This document shows, piece after piece, positions 17,789 to 25,496 of a stretch of 39,213 nt of DNA. A program made the position numbers and the translations under genes. The stretch comes from JAIVGV01 sp035295985. GTDB lineage: Bacteria > Acidobacteriota > Blastocatellia > Pyrinomonadales > Pyrinomonadaceae. Under the pieces are notes generated by a model that did not search any database, was not told where the DNA came from, and saw only the letters and a program-made list of their open reading frames with translations. Numbering within the stretch: the first letter of the stretch is position 1; each line of letters starts with the position of its first letter. Where the stretch lies: contig DATHBT010000133.1 of NCBI GenBank assembly GCA_035295985.1, forward strand, positions 1 through 39,213, in the 5' to 3' direction.

Positions 17789-18641
17789 GTTTGACCACCA
17801 TGAACGTACAAAAGTCTGTGTAGGGGCCTCTGTTAGCAGTCCGCGGGTCGGGGATCAGGTTCCCGCTATTGTCCTGGTTCGTGACGGCCGTGCTCCCCGG
17901 CTTGTGCGACCAGAAGCCGTTCCTCCCCTTCCTGTACCAGTGGAAGTCCCATCCGGGCGCGATCACCAGCGCCACGAGGTGGCCCTCCGCCGGACACTTG
18001 TTGTTTGCCCCCGGGGAATCTTCCAGCGCGTCGGCGACCGCCGCCGGTAAGACCGAAGCGCAGGTCAGGCTCGTGTACATCGCCCCGGCGGCCTGACCCG
18101 GCTGCGCGAAGGTGTCCGACCGGTAGTTCGTCGCGTAATTGTAGCAGTTGTTGTTGAACTGCTTCTGCCCCGCGTCGTTCCACCAGTTGGGCTCGTAGAG
18201 CGGCGCGCACAGGCACGCGAGCTTGATCGGGAAAGGCAGCAACTTCAGAGCAAGGTTTTCTCTGGCGATGCGCCCGCGCTCGACCTCCTGCAGGATGCGC
18301 CCGCGCAGGTTGGTCACGCCCTGCACCTTCTTGAAGGGCCCCTTGAAGAAGAAATCCTCGAACTCCGGGTCCGCGGCGCGGTGCGCTAGGCCGCGCCCGA
18401 CTATGTTGCCGCCCGCCGTCCTGATCCTGCCCGGCAGCCCTTTGTCCGCCTCCTTGCCCGTCGGCTCCACGATGAGCCCGCGGTAGCCGAGGATCGGCGT
18501 GGCGGTCTTCTCGGCCGCGTCGGCCGTCAGCGTCTCCGCGGGCTTCAGGCGTTCGAGCACGTCCTGCGCCTCTTTACCCGTGAGTTCGACGGAGGGGTTG
18601 GGCCTCCCGCTGAAAATATCCACGGTGATCTTTACAGGCAT
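17766..18641 (-). CDS. SGRP-domain protein with predicted Cys/His hydrolase domain
   Basis: A 291-residue protein. The N-terminal domain starts with VDIFSGRPNPSVEL (about 7-20) and includes LGYRG (51-55). The C-terminal domain (about 140-291) has a Cys in NNNCYNYATNY (Cys166) and His in PGWDFHWYRKG (His234) and FWSHKPGS (His246), followed by a late beta region. Cys preceding a helix and His on a following strand is how papain/NlpC-type peptidases and amidases look; the assignment is from pattern only. No signal peptide. The start at 18641 is preceded by AAGGAGA with proper spacing. It lies in opposite orientation to the attC-flanked cassettes and to the giant-gene operon. Possible roles include peptidase, amidase or toxin-like effector. 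Confidence 0.75.
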   Translation of the reverse strand: MPVKITVDIFSGRPNPSVELTGKEAQDVLERLKPAETLTADAAEKTATPILGYRGLIVEPTGKEADKGLPGRIRTAGGNIVGRGLAHRAADPEFEDFFFKGPFKKVQGVTNLRGRILQEVERGRIARENLALKLLPFPIKLACLCAPLYEPNWWNDAGQKQFNNNCYNYATNYRSDTFAQPGQAAGAMYTSLTCASVLPAAVADALEDSPGANNKCPAEGHLVALVIAPGWDFHWYRKGRNGFWSHKPGSTAVTNQDNSGNLIPDPRTANRGPYTDFCTFMVVKHGHIKIQ

Positions 18642-19204
18642 GTGAGTGTCTCCTTTTCGTTTGAGTAAGGACGGCGCGCGCCGCCGGTCTGCACCGAGCG
18701 AAGGCGCACCGAGACTGTTTCAGTTCCAAATCCCTCCCCCTTGCTCCTCAACTACTACTTGTTCGCGAAATGGATGAGCGTCGCGGGTGCGTCTTCAGAG
18801 TCCGACTCAAAGGCCGCGCGACGAGAGTCTTTAAGAAAGAGCGATAGGTCTTGACGCGGCTGCCGCGTTCTGCTCATCGTGCCGCGATGTCGATTGGTAG
18901 GCATTTTCTCTTCCAGGAGAAAGTCAGCTTCGGTGACGTGGGCGCTACACGGCGTTACGGGGGATAAGCATGGATAGCACGACGAGCTCTGTTTTCGTGA
19001 GATAACTAGGTTTCTTGAGACTGGCGACCAGGACTTGCTAACGGCCGAGTAGGCGTATGCCGCGAGGAGGCTGGTTACAGAACACGTTTGAGGGGTGAGA
19101 AATTAGTCCTGATCGCGCCCCCCTGTCAAGAGACAATTAAGGACGGGAGTGCCTAAATCCGCGTTGATAATGTTATAAGGCTTGACATGCATCAATGTCC
19201 CCCG
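18642..19204. other. Gene-free stretch between the SGRP pair and the first complete attC
   Basis: No credible gene in 563 bases. A GC hairpin (ACGCGGC/GCCGCGT) lies near 18856-18872. Near the right end are the second copy of the 19-bp inverted repeat (19141-19159) and an imperfect GCCTAA/TTATAAGGC palindrome around 19151-19181. The upstream part presumably holds the promoter of the minus-strand SGRP pair. Confidence 0.5.
19141..19159. repeat. 19-bp inverted repeat, right copy (partner at 346-364)
   Basis: GGACGGGAGTGCCTAAATC is the reverse complement of 346-364 with one mismatch. It sits 45 bp before the first complete attC site. No transposase lies between the two copies. Confidence 0.6.
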
Positions 19205-19307
19205 GTCTAACAGCTCATTGAACCGGACGCGGGGTTAGCTCGAATGTCATCGAGAACTCGGGCGGTTTCGCGGTTGTGCCCCGCGCCGGTTAATTCGGGC
19301 GTTAGAC
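19205..19307 (+). other. Integron attC site 1 (complete, 103 bp)
   Basis: R'' box GTCTAAC (19205-19211) and R' box GTTAGAC (19301-19307) are perfect complements. The inner arms CATTGAACCGGACGCGGGG and CCCCGCGCCGGTTAATTCGGGC pair with unpaired extra bases in the 5' arm, as expected for the extrahelical bases that set attC strand choice. Loop region between the arms is about 45 nt. Confidence 0.85.
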
Positions 19308-19990
19308 GCTTCATGATTGACTTGCCCCCGAAGCTGGCGTTATAAACATCACACCTCAATCGGCTTACCCCCTCGCTTACAAAATCCAAAAGAAAGGGAC
19401 CGAATCATGAGACGCACCCTTGCGCTCGGCGCGTTAGTGTTCTCCGTGGCATTGCTTGTCTCAGGCCAAAAGAGGGGCATAAACATGAACGAAGATGGCA
19501 AGGCGGAACGAGAAGTGACCGAGTTGGAGCGCGAATTCGGCGAAGCTCTAACCCGGCTGGACAGAGCGAGACTTGAGCGGCTGATGGCCGATGATTTCCT
19601 CCTGACAAACACCGCCGGCAAGATTGTGAGTAAGGCGCAGGTAATCGCTGACATCACCTCTCCCGATTACGAGTTGGAGTCGTTAGTCAACGATGATATA
19701 AGTGTCCGCATCTACGGGGATGTGGCGGTGGTGATGGCGCGTGGGACGGCGAAGGGGCGCTACAAAGGGCAGGATGCGGGCGGCCAGTTTCGCTATACGA
19801 GGGTATGGCTGAAGCGACGAGGGCGGTGGCAGGCGGTCGTCGCACAATCGACCAACGTCGTGCCGTAGTAAGCGATATTTCCTGGCGGGCCGCGTCTAAC
19901 TACGCCATGCAGCCGACCGCGAATGGCGCGGCCTTCATCCTTCAACTCGGATGCCTGCTTAGTTGTGAGCGCGGCGGGTGATGCCCGGCG
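19302..19990 (+). mobile_element. Integron gene cassette (689 bp) carrying the SnoaL/DUF4440-like gene
   Basis: Bounded by the recombination points G^TT of attC 1 and attC 2. It contains one gene in the standard orientation (19407-19868) followed by its own attC. No integrase or attI is seen in the window, so this is part of an array without integrase (CALIN-type) or a distant part of a large integron. Confidence 0.8.
19407..19868 (+). CDS. Exported SnoaL-like / DUF4440 nuclear-transport-factor-2-fold protein
   Basis: The 153-residue product starts with a signal peptide (MRRTLALGALVFSVALLVSG). The remainder has the DUF4440/SnoaL-like pattern: a helix ELEREFGEALTRLDRARLE, then LMADDFLLTNTAGKIVSK, and strands VRIYGDVAVVMARGT and FRYTRVWLKRRGRWQAVVAQ. 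These small cone-shaped folds often bind small hydrophobic ligands or act as accessory enzymes; the substrate cannot be told. The start is 99 bp after attC 1 with a weak AAAGGGA site. It is the single gene of its cassette; attC 2 begins 25 bp after the stop. Confidence 0.85.
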   Translation: MRRTLALGALVFSVALLVSGQKRGINMNEDGKAEREVTELEREFGEALTRLDRARLERLMADDFLLTNTAGKIVSKAQVIADITSPDYELESLVNDDISVRIYGDVAVVMARGTAKGRYKGQDAGGQFRYTRVWLKRRGRWQAVVAQSTNVVP

Positions 19991-19996
19991 TTAGGC
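19894..19996 (+). other. Integron attC site 2 (complete, 103 bp)
   Basis: R'' GTCTAAC (19894-19900) and R' GTTAGGC (19990-19996), with arms ACGCCATGCAGCCGACCGCG and CGCGGCGGGTGATGCCCGGC that pair with an extra A in the 5' arm. Exactly the same length as attC 1. The next cassette's start codon follows after 25 bp. Confidence 0.85.
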
Positions 19997-20021
19997 GGCT
20001 TGGGGCTTCAAAGAAACCCTT

Positions 20022-20492
20022 ATGTGGCTGCTTTTCTTAGGATTCCTCGTGCTTGGTGTCTTATCTCTGCGCGGCATGCGCTGGGCTTATGTAGCATTCG
20101 TCACGCTGGGGCTGCTCTACTTCCCGGCCAAAGTGGGCTTCCGGCTTAATCCCCGCCCTTGCCAACTCACTTTTGACGCCTCACTTGCTATTCACTCTCT
20201 GACCAACTACGGGCATATCGTGCTGTTCGCAATATTCTTCGTAATGTCGAGTGCGCAATTTAGGGTGTCGAACTGGTCGGCGTTGGCCTGGGCAGGGTTG
20301 GCGGCAATCGCGATGGGGGCGCTGGTCGAGCTTGCCCAAGGCGTGACGGGCGAGGGGAACTGCCGTTCGCGAGACCTGATCCCCGACGCCGCCGGTATCC
20401 TGGTCGGGGCTACAGTCGTCTGGCTCTTGATTAGAAGAGGCTGGCGTCCGCGGCCGACATGGTCACTTGGGTGGTGGCGGGACGCCGGCTAA
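20022..20492 (+). CDS. VanZ-like membrane protein in a cassette
   Basis: A 156-residue protein with about four membrane helices (starting WLLFLGFLVLGVLSL, then ALAWAGLAAIAMGALVELAQG and AAGILVGATVVWLLI). The signature VELAQG...RSRDLIPDAAGILVGA is that of VanZ-like proteins: Glu-x-x-Gln followed by Arg-x-x-Asp and Asp-x-x-x-N/A-x-x-G. VanZ proteins confer low-level teicoplanin resistance in some settings, but most family members have other, unknown envelope roles. It starts 25 bp after attC 2 with no clear ribosome-binding site. Its stop codon TAA (20490-20492) lies inside the R'' box of the following half-site, typical of compact cassettes. Confidence 0.85.
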   Translation: MWLLFLGFLVLGVLSLRGMRWAYVAFVTLGLLYFPAKVGFRLNPRPCQLTFDASLAIHSLTNYGHIVLFAIFFVMSSAQFRVSNWSALAWAGLAAIAMGALVELAQGVTGEGNCRSRDLIPDAAGILVGATVVWLLIRRGWRPRPTWSLGWWRDAG

Positions 20493-20515
20493 CGCCCGGC
20501 ATGCACCCGAACCGC
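20487..20515 (+). other. Integron attC half-site (5' half)
   Basis: GGCTAACGCCCGGCATGCAC followed by CCGAACCGCG has the layout of the 5' half of attC 2 and is complementary to the 3' half-site at 17192-17223. No GTTRRRY box with a matching arm was found in the next 220 bases, so the array is truncated here. Confidence 0.6.
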
Positions 20516-20716
20516 GAACTGCGACCCATACTATCTTGTGATCTCGATCGGCCGGAGGGCGCCCGCAACATCTTTCGATCCGCCCCTCACGCCCTGGGCC
20601 CTGCCGCGCGCTATTAGTTGCGGTCGCTCCTTCGGCGGCGGTGTTATCATCTACATAAGGCTCTCCCGCACTTTTGATGACGAGAGATTTTAGCGGCAGG
20701 CTACAGTAGGATTACG
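20516..20716. other. Spacer between truncated cassette array and kinase
   Basis: No gene; convergent 3' ends of the VanZ-like gene and the kinase. I see no clear bidirectional terminator. Confidence 0.5.
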
Positions 20717-23374
20717 TTAGCGCTTCAAGTCCGCCGTCCAGTTCAGGACGACGGTGACGGGCGCGGGGGCGGTCTCTTCGGCGGGCACTTTAACGAGGAA
20801 GCGTCGGCCGTCGGCGGCGACGTCGTAGGGGGAGTCGCCGCTGATCGCGCCGACGCGGGGCTCGAAGAGCGGCGCGGGGACGCCGGCCTCGAACTTGTCG
20901 GAACTCCCGTCGACTTCGACCGCCATCAGTTTCCCGTCCGCCGAGAGGTAGAACAGCTCGCGGCCGTCGCGTCGCCAGCGGGGCGAGCCCCCGCCGCCGT
21001 TCGAAACCTGCCACTTGCCGCCCGAAGCCGGGAAGCTCTGCACGTAGACCTCAAACCTCCCGGACTCGTTCGATGTGTACGCGATCCAACGCCCGTCGGG
21101 CGAGAAGCGTCCACTCGCTTCCTGAAAGTCCGTCCGCACGAAAGGCTCGGGCCGTCGCTCCCCGAAAAGCGGCAGTACCCACAGGTCACTCACGGCGTTA
21201 TACAGGACGTGGCGCCCGTCCGGCGACCAATCGTTGGCAAGCTTCGCGTCCTCGGTCTTGAGGAGGAGTTCCTCGCCGCCCGCGCCGCTCGAAAGCTTCT
21301 GGTAGAGGTTCGGCATGCCCTCCTTCATCGAGGCGAAGACAATGCGGCCGCCGTCGGGCGACCAGACGGGGTCGCCGTCGTTCGCCGGGTCGAACGTCAG
21401 GCGCGAGGTGGTGCCGCGCGCGAGCTCGATCAGCCAGATGTCGCTGGCCCCCTTTTCCGTGTCGAGGCGTTGGAACGCGACGCGCTTGCCGTCGGGCGAG
21501 AGGCGGATGTCCGAGTAGTGCCCGGCCGCGCCGACCGTGTCGAGTTGTTTGCCCGCGCGGTCGAACCAGACGAGTTGCGTGTCAGCAGCCGCGGCGCTGG
21601 GGCGGTAGAGGAGCGTGCCCGTCTCCGAGACGGAGAAGTGCGCCCGCGCGTTGCTTAGTGTGAAGCCGATCTGTTTGACGACGGGGACGGCCTCGCCCGT
21701 TAGCTCCAGCCCGGCGGCGTCGAACGGCCGTGCCACTAGGGTGCCTTCACGCGCGTAGAGCAGGTAGCCCGGCGGCGCGTAAGCCACGCTCGATTCGGCG
21801 TTGAGCAGCATGCGGGGCGGCTTCGAGTCGAGCGAGCCGAGGAAGATCGCGCTCTTCTCCCGCGGCGAGGTGCCGGCGACGTACAGGAAGTGGCGGCCGT
21901 CGGGCAGGAAGTGGGGCCACGCGTGGATGTATTCGTTGCGCGACTTGTCGAGCGTGGTCAGTGGCTCGGGCGTGCCGCCGGCGGCGGGGATGCGGTAGAG
22001 GCCCTCCGTGGCACTGCGGGAGAAGAGGATGACCCCTTCGCGATTCCAGGTGCCGCCCACGCTGATCGCGTCAGACAGCGTCTGCGCCGGCCCGCCCGAG
22101 ACGTCGATCTTCTTGAGCTTGCCCGCGGCGATAAAACCTATGGAGCGGCCGTCCGGCGACCAGAAGGGCAGACCGCCGGCCTCGGTGCCGGCGAGTTGGT
22201 GCGCGTCGAGCGCGTCGAGCGGACGGAGCCAAAGGCTCTGCTTCCCGGCAGCGTCCCTAACCACCAGCACCACGCGGCGGCCGTCAGGCGAGATCACGGG
22301 TGCGCCCGCGACATCTCCCTCCCCCGGCTGAGTTATGAGGAAGCGCGTCGCGGCGGCCGGCGCTTCCTGCGGCGCGCGCCGCAGGGGTGGAAGAACGAGG
22401 GCCAACGCCGCCGCCAGCAGTGCCGCGCCCGCTACACCCCACGCGATGAGTTCACGGCGTCTGACGCCACGGCCCGCGGGCGCGTGCGTCGTGGTCGCCT
22501 GCTCGCCAGAGAGAGCGGTCGCGCCCGACAGCGCTTCAAGGGCGAAGGCGAGGTCGTTGGCTGAATGAAACCGCGCCGCCGGGTCTTTCTCCAAGCAGTG
22601 CAGCACGAGCCGTTCGAGCGCCGGCGCGACGTTGCGGTTCGACTCGGAGAGGGCGGGCGGGTCTTCCCTGAGGACGGCCGAGAGCGTGTCGGCCGCCGAC
22701 TCGCCGCGAAAAGCGCGGCGCCCCGTCAGCATCTCGTAGAGCACGGCGCCGAACGAGAAGATGTCGGCGCGGTGATCCACCTTCCGCCCGCGCACCTGCT
22801 CCGGCGCCATGTAGCCGACAGTCCCCATCACCGCGCCGGGGTTCGTGTCTAGTCGCCGCGTCGGAATCTCCGTCTGTGACTGCCGCCCGTCCCCTTGCAT
22901 CAGCTTCGCCAGCCCGAAGTCCAGAATCTTCGCGCGCCCGTCCGAAGTGATGAAGATGTTTTCGGGCTTGAGGTCGCGGTGCACGATTCCGCGCTCGTGC
23001 GCGGCGGCGAGGCCGCGCGCGATCTGCGACGCGTAGTCAACGGCCTTTCGCTGCGGGAGCGGCGCGCCCCGCAGCTTCTCGCGCAGCGTCTCGCCTTCGA
23101 GCAACTCGGAGACGACGAAGGGCGCGCCGTCGTGCTGCCCGACATCGTGGACGGCGAGGACGTTCGGGTGGTTGAGCGCGCCGGCGGCGCACGCCTCCTG
23201 TTCGAAGCGTGCGAGGCGTTCGGCGTCAGCCGAGAACTGCGCGGGCAGCACTTTGATCGCCACGTCGCGCCCGATCTTCGGGTCGCGCGCGAGATAGACC
23301 TCGCCCATCCCGCCCTCGCCGAGCAGGGAGCGGATTTCGTAGCGGCCGAGGCGTGTGTTGGGGGAAAGAGCCAT
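20717..23374 (-). CDS. Membrane Ser/Thr protein kinase with C-terminal TolB-like beta-propeller
   Basis: An 885-residue bacterial Hanks-type kinase. The kinase domain (about 10-285) has GEGGMGEVY (19-27), Lys41 in VAIKVL, HRDLKPEN (132-139), DFG (152-154) and APE (190-192), so it looks active. One membrane helix follows at about 304-330 (IAWGVAGAALLAAALALVL). The rest is a run of TolB/WD40-like blades with SPDG repeats (VISPDGRRV, WSPDGRSIGF, SPDGKRVAF, WSPDGGRIVF, WSPDGRHVLY, SPDGRWIAY), presumably an extracytoplasmic sensor or ligand-binding propeller. This architecture is very common in Acidobacteriota. Substrates unknown. It is monocistronic here, with its promoter in the AT-rich stretch above 23375. 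Confidence 0.95.
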   Translation of the reverse strand: MALSPNTRLGRYEIRSLLGEGGMGEVYLARDPKIGRDVAIKVLPAQFSADAERLARFEQEACAAGALNHPNVLAVHDVGQHDGAPFVVSELLEGETLREKLRGAPLPQRKAVDYASQIARGLAAAHERGIVHRDLKPENIFITSDGRAKILDFGLAKLMQGDGRQSQTEIPTRRLDTNPGAVMGTVGYMAPEQVRGRKVDHRADIFSFGAVLYEMLTGRRAFRGESAADTLSAVLREDPPALSESNRNVAPALERLVLHCLEKDPAARFHSANDLAFALEALSGATALSGEQATTTHAPAGRGVRRRELIAWGVAGAALLAAALALVLPPLRRAPQEAPAAATRFLITQPGEGDVAGAPVISPDGRRVVLVVRDAAGKQSLWLRPLDALDAHQLAGTEAGGLPFWSPDGRSIGFIAAGKLKKIDVSGGPAQTLSDAISVGGTWNREGVILFSRSATEGLYRIPAAGGTPEPLTTLDKSRNEYIHAWPHFLPDGRHFLYVAGTSPREKSAIFLGSLDSKPPRMLLNAESSVAYAPPGYLLYAREGTLVARPFDAAGLELTGEAVPVVKQIGFTLSNARAHFSVSETGTLLYRPSAAAADTQLVWFDRAGKQLDTVGAAGHYSDIRLSPDGKRVAFQRLDTEKGASDIWLIELARGTTSRLTFDPANDGDPVWSPDGGRIVFASMKEGMPNLYQKLSSGAGGEELLLKTEDAKLANDWSPDGRHVLYNAVSDLWVLPLFGERRPEPFVRTDFQEASGRFSPDGRWIAYTSNESGRFEVYVQSFPASGGKWQVSNGGGGSPRWRRDGRELFYLSADGKLMAVEVDGSSDKFEAGVPAPLFEPRVGAISGDSPYDVAADGRRFLVKVPAEETAPAPVTVVLNWTADLKR

Positions 23375-23474
23375 GCGCGAAAGTCACGGAACGATGTCGG
23401 CAGGTTGCACAAGAATCTGTTATCAAGGTGCGAAAAGTCAACAAATTCTCGCCTCATAGCTGTTATGGAGAGGC

Positions 23475-23940
23475 ATGTCTATCACCGCCCTGCTGCCCGA
23501 ACCCGGCAGCCATCCACCTTGACTATATCCGCCCTTCTCTTAGTGCGATCACCCTGATCGTGCGGACCACAGCAACGCACGCTGAGTGCTGCCATTGTCA
23601 TCGGACATCCAGCCGTGTTCACAGTCGCTATACGCGCTCGGTTGCAGACCTGCCGTGGCATGTAGTCTCAGTCAAACTAGAACTTCATACCAGACGCTTC
23701 AGATGTAAGAATAGCCTCTGCATAAATCGCTTCTTCTACGAAAGAGTGCCTTCCGTCGTGGTGCATTACGCTCGTAAGACTGTGCAGTTGAATGCAGCAT
23801 TGGAGCTGATTCGCCCCCCGCCGATCAGATTACTCTCTTCGCGCCAAGCCGCCTGGATGTTGCTACGACCGGAGCGGTTGAATGATGAACATCGATCCGC
23901 AATGGTGAAGCTCTGCCAGCTTCCTAGAACTCGCCCCGCG
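23475..23940 (+). pseudogene. ISL3-family transposase remnant (frameshifted, internally deleted)
   Basis: MSITALLPEPGSHPP at 23475 reads like the start of ISL3 transposases but stops after 15 codons. The homology continues in another frame: HLDYIRPSLSAITLIV, a Cys-rich zinc-binding part (CCHCHRTSSRVHSRYTRS), DLPWHVVSVKLELHTRRFRC and NSLCINRFFYER. After about residue 110 the sequence jumps to SSRQAAWMLLRPERLNDEH, which resembles the C-terminal part of ISL3 transposases, so most of the catalytic core is deleted. Not functional. Confidence 0.75.
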
Positions 23941-24206
23941 CAGCGTCCCGTCGGGCCGGGATCTGAACAAGGTGGAGGAGCACGCGGGGGCCGCGGAGAA
24001 GGCTCTGAGGGCTTTCCACGGCGAGTGCGCCGGCCCGCCATGAACCGGATAGAGTAATCCGCGACATAACATTGATTATCGGCAGGAGTGAATGTATGAG
24101 GGACCAAGTATTGCTGGGAAGGTAGGGCCGACCCGGAAACCCACGACTCAGAAGCGACCTCGCTTATGCGAAAAGTAATCACACCCCCGCAGTCCGATAA
24201 CGGAAA
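23941..24206. other. Non-coding relic stretch between ISL3 remnant and AraC gene
   Basis: No intact gene. Holds imperfect inverted repeats at 24061-24082 and 24194-24215 that delimit about 155 bp. Confidence 0.5.
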
Positions 24207-24215
24207 TTATGTCGA
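24061..24215. mobile_element. Short element with imperfect terminal inverted repeats (about 155 bp)
   Basis: GCGACATAACATTGATTATC (24061-24080) followed by GG matches the reverse complement of 24194-24215 (which reads TCGACATAATTTCCGTTATC plus GG) at about 17 of 22 positions. The interval has no coding capacity. It may be a miniature element or a solo remnant left by a larger element. The right repeat contains the stop codon of the AraC gene. Confidence 0.4.
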
Positions 24216-25301
24216 CCCGGGATTACCGCGAGATCGGCGGGCCGCCTGAAGGTCCCGGCCGTCGCAGGCCGTCGAGTTCCGCACTGCGCGCGGGCTCCGC
24301 CCGGTCCAGCGCTTGAACGCGCGCGAGAACGAGGCCGGGTCGGAGAAACCCACCAGGTAGGCCGTCTCGTTCACCGAGACCTTCCCGCCGTTCAGGTACT
24401 GGAGCGCCAGTTTGTGGCGCAACTCGTCCAGCACCCGCTCGAAGGTCGTACCCTCCGCCTTCAGCCTGCGGAAGAGTGTCGGGCGGCTGAGGGCCATTTG
24501 GCCGGCGATGACGTCCATGCTCGCCTCGCCGGTGTGGAGTATTGGCATGAGCAGGCTCTCGACGCGGCCCCGGGCGGTCTTCGAACTCTCCAAACTCCTG
24601 AGCAGCCCCTCGGCGTGCGCGCTCAGCACGCCGAAGACGTAACGGTTCGCCCGCGGCATCCTGAAGGAGAGCAACTCTTCGTCCATCAGCATCGCGTTCA
24701 TGTGACTGCCGAAGACCAGCGGAACGCCGAAGATCCGGTCGTATTGGGCGCGGTAACTCGGCTCCCTGTGAGTGAAGTGGATCGCCTTCGGGTAGGGCCA
24801 CTTCGAGGGATCGTGGGTGGCGCCGAACAGCTCCCGTGCGCCGCAGACGCCCTGCGCCACAGCGGATTCGGTAAGGAGCGGGTTGTTGGCGTAGGCGGAA
24901 CTGGTGGTCTTCAACCAGACCCCGCCCTCGTCGCGGACGAGTTCAAGGCGATCCGAGATTCTACCGTCACCCTCGTCGAGGGTCAGGCGGGCGTAGCGGT
25001 TCAACTGCCGCCGCGCCTCCTCCGGGGTCTCTGCGGCCTGCCCGATCAGCCCCACGATCGAAACGTCCTGCATCCTGACCGCCTCGCCAAACAGCAGCGC
25101 GAGGGCGGGCTCATTGCACAACTCAATTCCCACCTCCATGAGCGCCATGTAACCCGATAAGGGAACGCGGTTGTCCTGTTCCTCAAGGGCTTCAGGGCGG
25201 ATACCGGAGCGCTCGATCAGTGCCCGTCGGTCGGCCCCTCTTGCGGCGGCGAAGTCCAGAAACGCTTTTGGATAGCCGGCGGCGATAGTCGGTTCAGCCA
25301 T
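24207..25301 (-). CDS. AraC-family transcriptional regulator (arabinose-binding-like N-domain)
   Basis: From the ATG at 25301 the protein has 364 residues. The N-terminal domain (about 1-190) fits the Arabinose_bd-type domain of OruR/ArgR-like AraC regulators (LIERSGIRPEALEEQDNRVP, LFGEAVRMQDVSIVGLIGQA). The C-terminal DNA-binding domain has both helix-turn-helix units: MSLSRPTLFRRLKAEG-like at MALSRPTLFRRLKAEGTTFE and VNETAYLVGFSDPASFSRAF, ending KRWTGRSPRAVRN. In-frame ATGs at 25331, 25352 and 25409 allow longer forms; 25301 fits the family length best. A tail of about 22 residues beyond the normal end runs into the inverted repeat at 24194-24215, which supplies the stop. It is divergent from the TlpA-like gene, which it might regulate. 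Confidence 0.88.
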   Translation of the reverse strand: MAEPTIAAGYPKAFLDFAAARGADRRALIERSGIRPEALEEQDNRVPLSGYMALMEVGIELCNEPALALLFGEAVRMQDVSIVGLIGQAAETPEEARRQLNRYARLTLDEGDGRISDRLELVRDEGGVWLKTTSSAYANNPLLTESAVAQGVCGARELFGATHDPSKWPYPKAIHFTHREPSYRAQYDRIFGVPLVFGSHMNAMLMDEELLSFRMPRANRYVFGVLSAHAEGLLRSLESSKTARGRVESLLMPILHTGEASMDVIAGQMALSRPTLFRRLKAEGTTFERVLDELRHKLALQYLNGGKVSVNETAYLVGFSDPASFSRAFKRWTGRSPRAVRNSTACDGRDLQAARRSRGNPGST

Positions 25302-25496
25302 CTTCTGCCGCCCCCTGAATCCTGCGGTCATGTTTTTGATACGTGGAGTCATGGTCGGGGGTTTCCACCCTGAATAAGATAGCCCCGCTTCGGTGCGCGC
25401 GACCGACACGGAAGCAGGCGGGTGTCAACTTAGCGAGGACCTGAAGAGATCCTAGGGTCGCCTCGACGGGTTAACAAGAGACGGAGGACGGAAACG

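Noticed and set aside
17192..20515. Integron integrase or attI
   Set aside because: No tyrosine recombinase was seen on either strand anywhere in the window.
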